Origin: Flavobacteriales bacterium
Lineage (GTDB): Bacteria > Bacteroidota > Bacteroidia > Flavobacteriales_D > Sanyastnellaceae
Assembly: GCA_029238785.1 (NCBI GenBank)
Contig: JAQWFN010000123.1
Coordinates: forward strand, 35,416 to 99,415
Length of the DNA: 64,000 bases
Reading direction: 5' to 3'
Every line of letters begins with the position of its first letter. Within the stretch, counting starts at the first letter, position 1. The translations under genes were made by a program, and so were the position numbers. Positions 58,241 through 64,000 of this stretch are shown here, piece by piece. A model generated the notes under the pieces. That model had not been told where the DNA came from. It saw only the letters and a list, made by a program, of their open reading frames with translations, and made no database searches.

Positions 58241-60819
58241 ATGGCATCATCTAAACCTTCTGGGCGTTTTCCTCCTGCAGTAGCAAAAAATGCTTGTCCG
58301 CCTCCTCCTCCTTGGATGTGCTTTGCAAGCTCTTTCACTACATTTCCTGCGTGGAGCGCCTTTGAATTCACCAGGTCTTCCGTTACCAAGCAAGCAATCA
58401 GTGCCTTTCCATCTGTCTCAGTGCCAAAAACCGCGAACAAAGATTCACACTCTCCCTTAAGTTCAAAGGCCATGTCTTTGATCTCAGCAGCGTCCAAATC
58501 TACTCGCTTGGCAATAAATGAAACACCATTTACTTCCTTAATCTCGCTTTTAATGGTGGACTTGATGTCCTTAGCTGCCGCCTTTTTAAAGCTGGCTAGT
58601 TCTTGTTCAAGATTCGCATTCTTCTGCTGTAAGTCGCTCACTGCCTTCAACAAGTCTTGTTGTTTTGTTTGGGCTGTAAGCTCTTGGATGAGCTGACGAT
58701 CTTGTTGAATCACTTCCATTGATCGCTCTCCCGAGATGGCTTCGATTCTTCGAATACCCGCAGCCACGGCTCCTTCGCTTACAATTCTAAACGGACCAAC
58801 TTCTCCAGTGCCTTTCACGTGGGTTCCTCCACACAATTCTATAGAAGAACCGAACTTGATAACGCGTACCGTATCTCCATATTTCTCACCAAAGAGCATC
58901 ATTGCCCCAAGTTCTTGTGCTTCGGCGATTGGTGTATTTCTTCTTTCGTCTAGCGGAATATTGGCAAGAATGGCCTTATTCACTCGATCTTCCACCTCTT
59001 TCAATTCCTCCGGCTTCACCTTTGAGAAATGAGAGAAGTCAAAACGAAGGTAATCTGGAGAAACCAAAGAACCTTTTTGTTCAACGTGCGTTCCCAGCAC
59101 ACTTCGAAGCGCTTCGTGCAACAAGTGGGTTGCCGAGTGGTTTCTTGCTGAAGAACTTCTCTTTTCGGCATCAACAATGGCCTTGAATGCTGCTTGAGGA
59201 TTTTCAGGACACACATCTGTGTAATGCACAAGGAGGTTGTTTTCCCTTTTTGTCGTATTTACCTTGATGCTTTCGTTCGCCGATTTCAACCAACCCTCAT
59301 CACCAACTTGCCCTCCACCTTCAGGATAGAAAGGCGTAATGTTCAAAACGAGTTGATAGCCCTCTTTCCCTTTCGCTTTTATCTTTCTGTACTTCGTGAT
59401 TTTTACATCCGCTTCAAGCTGATCGTAACCAACGAACTCCGACTCATCGTCTTTGTAAACTTCAACCCAGTCGTCTGTTTCAATCTTACCGGCAGCACGA
59501 GAGCGTTCTTTTTGAGCCTCGAGATGTTTCTTAAAGCCTTCGAGATCCACCTTCTTACCTGCTTCACTTGCAATCAATGAAGTTAAGTCGTCTGAAAAGC
59601 CGTAAGTATCATACAATTCAAAAACAACCGCACCGTCGATAAGATCATTGTTCATTCCTTTGATGTACTCGTTGATGCGTTGAATTCCTTTATCCAAGGT
59701 TCTAAGGAAGTTTTCTTCTTCTTCCTTGATGACCTTCTTAATGAGTTCTTTTTGTTTTGACATTTCTGGGAAGGCCTCTCCCAATTGTTGTTCAAGAATA
59801 TCCACCAACTCATAGATAAAGGCTTCTTTCATCTCCAAGAAGCTGAAGGCATAGCGAATGGCTCTTCTCAAGATTCTTCGGATCACATAACCCGCGCCAG
59901 TATTTGATGGTAATTGTCCATCAGCAATAGAAAAAGCCACCGCTCTAACGTGGTCAGAAATCACACGAATGGCGATATCTTGTTTTGAATCGCTGCGTTT
60001 GTAGGTAATGTTGCTGCGCTTTTCAATGCTCTGAATGAGGGGGGTGAAAATATCGGTATCGTAATTTGATTGCTTTCCTTGTAAAACCACCGCCAAACGT
60101 TCAAAGCCCATTCCAGTATCAATGTGCTGAGCCGGGAGTGTTTTAAGCGAGCGGTCTGACATGCGCATGAACTGCATAAAAACCAAGTTCCAGATCTCAA
60201 TCACTTGAGGGTGATCTTGGTTTACTAAATCTCTTCCTGGGATTTTTGCTTTTTCTTCTTCACTCCTGAGGTCCACGTGAATTTCAGAACATGGTCCGCA
60301 AGGCCCTGTCTCCCCCATTTCCCAGAAGTTGTCTTTTTTATCGCAAGCCAAGATGCGTTCTTCCTGAACAAGGCTCAACCAAATGTTTTTCGCTTCCAAA
60401 TCTTCAGGGAGTCCGTCTTCTTCATCACCTTGAAAAATGGTGATGTAAAGGTCTTCTTTACTGATGTTGTAGCGCTCCGTTAAGAGTTCCCAGGCCCATT
60501 TAATGGCGTCTTCTTTGAAATAATCGCCGAAAGACCAGTTTCCGAGCATTTCAAACATCGTGTGGTGATAGGTATCTACCCCTACCTCTTCAAGGTCGTT
60601 ATGCTTTCCTGAAACGCGAAGGCATTTTTGTGAATTAGCGGCACGTTTGAAGGTAATCTCAGAATTCCCTAAGAACAGGTCTTTGAACTGATTCATACCA
60701 GCATTGGTGAACATGAGCGTTGGATCATCTTTAATTACCATTGGTGCAGATGAAACAATTTCATGTTCTTTCGACTTGAAAAAGTCAAGAAATACGCGTC
60801 TAATTTCTTTTGATGTCAT
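58213..60819 (-). CDS. alaS: Alanyl-tRNA synthetase
   Basis: 868 residues from the ATG at 60819 (MTSKEIRRVFLDFFKSKEH); seven extra upstream codons in frame are outside the family pattern. Catalytic core with FTNAGMNQFKDLFLG, RVSGKHNDLEEVGVDTYHHT, FEMLGNWSFGDYFK and GPCGPCSEI; editing domain with HSATHLLHEALRSVLG and CGGTHVKGTGEVGPF (zinc ligands); C-terminal oligomerisation/C-Ala part with GGGGGQAFFATAGG. Charges tRNA-Ala and clears mischarged Ser/Gly. Divergent from the M23 gene. Confidence 0.98.
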   Translation of the reverse strand: MTSKEIRRVFLDFFKSKEHEIVSSAPMVIKDDPTLMFTNAGMNQFKDLFLGNSEITFKRAANSQKCLRVSGKHNDLEEVGVDTYHHTMFEMLGNWSFGDYFKEDAIKWAWELLTERYNISKEDLYITIFQGDEEDGLPEDLEAKNIWLSLVQEERILACDKKDNFWEMGETGPCGPCSEIHVDLRSEEEKAKIPGRDLVNQDHPQVIEIWNLVFMQFMRMSDRSLKTLPAQHIDTGMGFERLAVVLQGKQSNYDTDIFTPLIQSIEKRSNITYKRSDSKQDIAIRVISDHVRAVAFSIADGQLPSNTGAGYVIRRILRRAIRYAFSFLEMKEAFIYELVDILEQQLGEAFPEMSKQKELIKKVIKEEEENFLRTLDKGIQRINEYIKGMNNDLIDGAVVFELYDTYGFSDDLTSLIASEAGKKVDLEGFKKHLEAQKERSRAAGKIETDDWVEVYKDDESEFVGYDQLEADVKITKYRKIKAKGKEGYQLVLNITPFYPEGGGQVGDEGWLKSANESIKVNTTKRENNLLVHYTDVCPENPQAAFKAIVDAEKRSSSARNHSATHLLHEALRSVLGTHVEQKGSLVSPDYLRFDFSHFSKVKPEELKEVEDRVNKAILANIPLDERRNTPIAEAQELGAMMLFGEKYGDTVRVIKFGSSIELCGGTHVKGTGEVGPFRIVSEGAVAAGIRRIEAISGERSMEVIQQDRQLIQELTAQTKQQDLLKAVSDLQQKNANLEQELASFKKAAAKDIKSTIKSEIKEVNGVSFIAKRVDLDAAEIKDMAFELKGECESLFAVFGTETDGKALIACLVTEDLVNSKALHAGNVVKELAKHIQGGGGGQAFFATAGGKRPEGLDDAIKNALNFIS

Positions 60820-60880
60820 AATAATGCCTTTTGGATACACGTTAAGAGCTGTTAAAGCCCTGTACCCTGCGTTTTAGTGA

Positions 60881-60911
60881 TTGCAAAAGTACGTGATTTT
60901 GGGTACTTTCG
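60881..60911 (+). promoter_or_regulatory. Promoter of the M23 peptidase gene, overlapping the alaS promoter
   Basis: TTG (60881-60883), 20 bases, TACTTTCG (60904-60911; 7 of 8). Transcript start predicted near 60915, leader about 18 bases. It lies face to face with the alaS promoter. Confidence 0.45.
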
Positions 60912-60916
60912 CGCAA
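60884..60916 (-). promoter_or_regulatory. Promoter of alaS
   Basis: Minus-strand TTG (60916-60914), 22 bases, TACTTTTG (60891-60884), a full TANNTTTG match. Transcript start near 60880, leader about 61 bases. Confidence 0.5.
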
Positions 60917-60932
60917 GCTAATTGAATAGTTG

Positions 60933-61904
60933 ATGGCACGATACCGTTACAAATACAACCCCAGCCGACTAGTTTACGAGAAAGTTCCATATACCTTTAA
61001 GGATTATGCGGGCTGGACGCTTAAGGTCTTGGGTTTTGTAGCGCTTATTGCCGTTGTCAGTATCCTCACCTTTGATCAGTTCTTTGAGAGTCCGAAACTT
61101 CTCGATGCTGAACGCGAAAATCGTTTCTTAAAAGCGCAGGTGGAAGATTTGAATCAAGAGTTAAATCAGATGTCTGTTGTTCTCGATGATTTGGCTGAGC
61201 GGGATGATGATATTTACCGAAACATCTTTGGTGCAGCTCCCTACCCCGAGCATTTGAGAAAACCTGGTGTTGGTGGCGCAGATCGTTTTAAATCATACGA
61301 AGGCTACGATAATTCTAAGCTCATCATTGAAGCCCAGAAGAAGGTATCAGAGCTCCAGCGACAATTGGTTTCTCAAAGCAAATCATTTGAAGAGCTATTT
61401 AAACTGGCCAAGTCGAAATCAGAAATGTTGTCTTCAATTCCAGCTATTCAACCCGTGAGAAATGAAGATCTCAAGCGAGTAGCTTCTGGTTATGGTTGGA
61501 GAATTGACCCCATCTACAAAGTGCGAAAAATGCACTGGGGAATGGACTTTACGGCGCCTATTGGCACCGAAATCTTTGCTACAGGAGATGGTGTTGTTGT
61601 TCGTGTTGAACGCAAGCAAAGCGGCTACGGTAAGAACGTTGTGATCAAGCACGGTTTTGGCTACGAAACACTTTACGGACACATGAGCCAAATCATGGTC
61701 AAGGAAGGTCAGAAAGTAAAACGTGGTGAAGTTATTGGCCTCATAGGAAATACGGGGAAATCAGTAGGTCCTCACCTTCATTATGAAGTGATTAAAGACG
61801 GAGAAAAAGTAAATCCAGCTTATTTTTACTTTAACGATTTATCTCCAGAGCAATACGAAGCCATGTTAGAACAATCTAACGCCGCCAACCAGAGCTTTGA
61901 TTAA
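60933..61904 (+). CDS. Membrane-anchored M23 (LytM-type) peptidoglycan endopeptidase
   Basis: 323 residues from the ATG at 60933 (a TTG codon just before is in frame). One membrane helix about 29-47, coiled coil about 57-90 and a second about 130-160, then an M23 domain about 175-310. Zinc-site motifs are complete: HWGMDFTAPIGTEIFATGDG (HxxxD) and VGPHLHYEV (HxH), with YGHMSQI between. The enzyme should cut peptide cross-links in the periplasm, unless it is an activator as some LytM proteins are. Its gene is followed by merR and a small membrane protein, an order common beside alaS in Bacteroidota. Confidence 0.93.
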   Translation: MARYRYKYNPSRLVYEKVPYTFKDYAGWTLKVLGFVALIAVVSILTFDQFFESPKLLDAERENRFLKAQVEDLNQELNQMSVVLDDLAERDDDIYRNIFGAAPYPEHLRKPGVGGADRFKSYEGYDNSKLIIEAQKKVSELQRQLVSQSKSFEELFKLAKSKSEMLSSIPAIQPVRNEDLKRVASGYGWRIDPIYKVRKMHWGMDFTAPIGTEIFATGDGVVVRVERKQSGYGKNVVIKHGFGYETLYGHMSQIMVKEGQKVKRGEVIGLIGNTGKSVGPHLHYEVIKDGEKVNPAYFYFNDLSPEQYEAMLEQSNAANQSFD

Positions 61905-61937
61905 GTTGTTTTAAAGACTTAACTTCCACCTTTACAG

Positions 61938-62273
61938 ATGCCATACAAAGAGAAAGAAATAGAGAAGCAGTATTACAGCATTTCCGAGGTAGCCAAAACC
62001 TTTGGAGTGAATGCCTCAACTATTCGCTTTTGGGAAAAGGAATTTGACGTCATCAAACCGAAAAAGAACCGCAAAGGGAATCGCATGTTTACCTTGAAAG
62101 ACATGGAGAATTTACGGGTCATTTATCATTTAGTGAAAGAGCGTGGTTTCACGCTAGATGGTGCTCGAAACCACATGAAGAGTAATGGTGAGCAAGTTTC
62201 GAATGAGGCAGAAGTGGTGGCTCGCCTAGGAAAAATCAAAGCCTTTCTGCTCGATTTGAAAGACCAGCTGTGA
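61938..62273 (+). CDS. MerR family transcriptional regulator
   Basis: 111 residues. Winged helix with YYSISEVAKTFGVNASTIRF and WEKEF (residues 11-35), then KKNRKGNRMFTLKDMENLRV and a short coiled coil. It lacks the Cys-rich metal site and long effector domain of classical MerR, so it is a short HTH-only member whose signal is unknown. Its last four bases (GTGA) overlap the next gene. Confidence 0.9.
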   Translation: MPYKEKEIEKQYYSISEVAKTFGVNASTIRFWEKEFDVIKPKKNRKGNRMFTLKDMENLRVIYHLVKERGFTLDGARNHMKSNGEQVSNEAEVVARLGKIKAFLLDLKDQL

Positions 62274-62545
62274 AACGAAGCTCGGTGATGTATTTCTTGC
62301 TCTTCAGCAATGCCTTGGTATTGTTTATTTTCGGCCAGCAATTGTACCTCAAGCTTTTTCTAGCCCACACCCCTGTTGAATCTTTGCGCAAGGCCAGCGG
62401 TTTACTCATAGGAATTTCACCCTTTGTTCTTAGCTTTTGCTCCCTCTCGTATACCGCTCTTCGCTCCATCAGCAAGAATAAAAAAAACCTTTCCGAACAG
62501 AACATACTCGACGAAGAGTCGATTACCAATAGCGATGAGGAATGA
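62270..62545 (+). CDS. Small membrane protein of unknown function
   Basis: 91 residues with a GTG start at 62270 that overlaps the merR stop; an in-frame ATG six codons in (62288) is the alternative. Two hydrophobic helices (MYFLLFSNALVLFIFGQQLY and SGLLIGISPFVLSFCSLSYT) and a polar acidic tail. No family recognised. Its 3' end overlaps the convergent hldD gene by 23 bases. Confidence 0.6.
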   Translation: MKRSSVMYFLLFSNALVLFIFGQQLYLKLFLAHTPVESLRKASGLLIGISPFVLSFCSLSYTALRSISKNKKNLSEQNILDEESITNSDEE

Positions 62546-63488
62546 GGTGCTGCTTCACGTAGTCTTCTACTCCTTCTTCTAGACTGTGGAAACCATCTTT
62601 ATAACCAATACTCAAGAGCTTGTTCATGTTCGCCTCAGTGAAGTACTGGTACTTGTCGCGAATATCAATTGGCGTATCGATGAACTCAATTACCGCCTCT
62701 TTATCCAAAGCCTTAAATGTAGCCTCAGCCAGCGCCTTAAACGGACGTGCCGTTCCAGAGCCTAGGTTATAAAGCCCGGAGTCTTTTCTGTGGTGCATGA
62801 GGAAGTAGCACACTTTCGCCACATCTTTCACATAAACGAAATCGCGCATTTGGCCGCCATCAGTGTAATCTGGTCTGTGAGAGCGGAAGAGTTTAACTTT
62901 TCCATTCTCAGAAATTTGATTAAAGGAATGAAAAACAACCGAGGCCATTCTGCCTTTGTGAAACTCATTAGGTCCGTACACATTAAAGAACTTCAAGCCT
63001 GCCCAAAAGTAGGGTTGTTTCTCTTGTTTGAGTGCCCACTTGTCGAAATCGTTTTTTGAATCTCCGTAAGGATTAAGGGGTTTCAATTCATCAACGATAT
63101 CGTGACGATCATCATAACCCAAAGCACCATCACCATAAGTTGCTGCGCTTGAGGCATACACCAAAGGCAAACCATGTTGAACACAAGCATTCCAAACGTC
63201 TTTTGAATAATTGAGGTTGAGCTCGTCAAAAATAGCTTGGTTGAATTCCGTGGTATCTGTTCTTGCACCAAGGTGAAACACAAATTGCACCTGATTTTCG
63301 TTTTCATGAAGCCAAGGAATGAAGGCAGAACGATCAACTAAGGCTGAATATTTCTTATTGATGTAGTTTGCTTTGCGGTCTTCCCGAGAAAAATCATCAA
63401 CGAGAACGAGGTCATAAAATCCTTCTTCATTCAGTTTCTCCACCAAACCACTTGCAATGAATCCTGCAGCACCTGTAACAACAATCAT
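62523..63488 (-). CDS. hldD: ADP-L-glycero-D-manno-heptose 6-epimerase
   Basis: 321 residues from the ATG at 63488 (MIVVTGAAGFIASGLVEKLN); a frame start at 63569 would add 27 residues before the NAD-binding motif. Extended SDR: TGAAGFIAS binds NADP, Ser/Thr in YASSAATYGDG, and YGDSKNDFD gives Y-x3-K. GLKFFNVYGPNEFHKGRMAS is the HldD signature. It makes the heptose used in lipopolysaccharide core. Convergent overlap with the small membrane protein gene. Confidence 0.95.
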   Translation of the reverse strand: MIVVTGAAGFIASGLVEKLNEEGFYDLVLVDDFSREDRKANYINKKYSALVDRSAFIPWLHENENQVQFVFHLGARTDTTEFNQAIFDELNLNYSKDVWNACVQHGLPLVYASSAATYGDGALGYDDRHDIVDELKPLNPYGDSKNDFDKWALKQEKQPYFWAGLKFFNVYGPNEFHKGRMASVVFHSFNQISENGKVKLFRSHRPDYTDGGQMRDFVYVKDVAKVCYFLMHHRKDSGLYNLGSGTARPFKALAEATFKALDKEAVIEFIDTPIDIRDKYQYFTEANMNKLLSIGYKDGFHSLEEGVEDYVKQHLIPHRYW

Positions 63489-63522
63489 ATTTTTTTCTTT
63501 AATGAACGAACAAAAACTCCTG

Positions 63523-63530
63523 CAAAGGTA
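63523..63530 (-). promoter_or_regulatory. -7 box (TACCTTTG) of hldD
   Basis: Full TANNTTTG match, transcript start predicted near 63519, leader about 30 bases. A TATATTTA (63557-63564) with TTTG 16 bases upstream may serve queD on the other strand. Confidence 0.45.
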
Positions 63531-63579
63531 TTGTAATTTGAACGAGTAGTAAGGTGTATATTTACCCAAATTTTCGGAA

Positions 63580-64000
63580 ATGAAGACTGTTTACGTCACA
63601 AGAAGAGAGCGATTCAATGCCGCGCACAAACTTTGGAACCACGATTGGAGCGATGAAAAGAACCACGAGGTTTTTGGAAAGTGTGCTAATCCCAATTGGC
63701 ACGGGCACAATTATGAGATCCACGTGACCATCAAAGGTGAGCCGGCAGCTGACACTGGATACTGCATGGATTTAAAAGTGTTGAGTCAGATTTTAAAGGA
63801 GCACGTTGTTGAACCTTTGGACCATAAGAACTTGAACCTGGATGTGCCTTGGATGAAAGGTAAAATGGCGAGTACCGAGATTTTGATTATCGAAATATGG
63901 GATCAGATTTTCGAGCCCATCAAGGCTGTGGGTTGCACGCTGCACGGCATTCGTTTGTATGAAACAGAAAACAACTACGCCGATTACTTCGGTGAGCAAT
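63580..64000 (+). CDS. 6-pyruvoyl-tetrahydropterin synthase / QueD family, cut by the right edge
   Basis: 140 codons from the ATG at 63580 reach the window edge. Start MKTVYVTRRERFNAAHKLWN gives zinc ligand H16; FGKCANPNWHGHNYEI has Cys35 and zinc ligands H41 and H43; LDHKNLNLDV and the near-C-terminal LYETENNYADYF complete the family pattern. The family makes 6-carboxy- or 6-pyruvoyl-tetrahydropterin from dihydroneopterin triphosphate, for queuosine or folate-type pterins; which one cannot be told. Nearly full length, with only a few residues missing. Confidence 0.92.
   Translation, partial: MKTVYVTRRERFNAAHKLWNHDWSDEKNHEVFGKCANPNWHGHNYEIHVTIKGEPAADTGYCMDLKVLSQILKEHVVEPLDHKNLNLDVPWMKGKMASTEILIIEIWDQIFEPIKAVGCTLHGIRLYETENNYADYFGEQ

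Noticed and set aside
58220..58696. 158-codon open frame antisense to alaS
   Set aside because: Low-complexity Ser/Phe/Ala shadow of the alaS C-terminus.

Overview
The window comes from a bacterium of the Bacteroidota, most likely the order Flavobacteriales and perhaps near the Cryomorphaceae, Schleiferiaceae or Crocinitomicaceae. This is inferred from lineage-typical proteins and signals: type IX secretion (T9SS) C-terminal signals of both A and B type, a PorP/SprF protein and a PorE-like OmpA lipoprotein, GWxTD, DUF4290 and DUF5684 proteins, A-rich leaders without Shine-Dalgarno sites, and promoter boxes of the bacteroidetal type TTG-N17-23-TANNTTTG. No tRNA, rRNA, insertion sequence, prophage or CRISPR array was seen. 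The window looks like chromosomal core with one surface/adhesin locus, and no gap between genes exceeds 300 bases.

Layout. 1-5.2 kb (mostly minus): start of a GAPDH gene cut by the window edge, a large T9SS-exported BNR/beta-propeller protein, then lipA translationally coupled to an outer-membrane-like protein. 5.2-9.7 kb: an OsmC protein, a 43-residue lipoprotein, an Omp85-type outer-membrane protein, a GWxTD lipoprotein and rlmB. 9.7-19.1 kb (plus): a small exported orphan, a 1963-residue SprB-like repeat adhesin with a type B signal, PorP/SprF and PorE-like genes. This looks like one surface-secretion locus closed by a strong terminator. 19.1-25.8 kb: a helical-repeat protein of unknown function (minus), an exported M1 aminopeptidase (plus), and carA-eno (minus).

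25.9-43.7 kb (minus): one uninterrupted run of 33 translation, transcription and secretion genes, the str, S10, spc and alpha operons fused in the order rpsL to rplQ. tuf and adk are absent from it. One good promoter lies upstream of rpsL and one strong terminator follows rplQ, so it may be transcribed as a single unit of about 18 kb.

43.9-58.2 kb (plus): a UvrD/PcrA helicase and a secreted glycosidase-like protein, DUF4290-murA, a TlpA-like thioredoxin, grpE-dnaJ, then an overlapping set of ABC ATPase, ABC-2 permease, Ppx/GppA phosphatase and an NtrC-like response regulator, and a DUF5684 membrane protein. 58.2-64 kb: alaS (minus), divergent from an M23 peptidase-merR-small membrane protein set, then hldD (minus) divergent from a 6-pyruvoyl-tetrahydropterin-synthase gene cut by the right edge.

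The most notable points are the type B adhesin/PorP/PorE locus with its unexplained small partner, an NtrC-like regulator with an altered GAFTGA loop and no DNA-binding domain, a MurA with Asp in place of the fosfomycin-sensitive Cys, a DnaJ with half a zinc finger, zinc-free L36/S14/S4 proteins, promoters whose -7 box abuts the start codon, and face-to-face overlapping promoters between alaS and the M23 gene. I found no clearly new multi-gene system; the best candidates are flagged with what would decide them.
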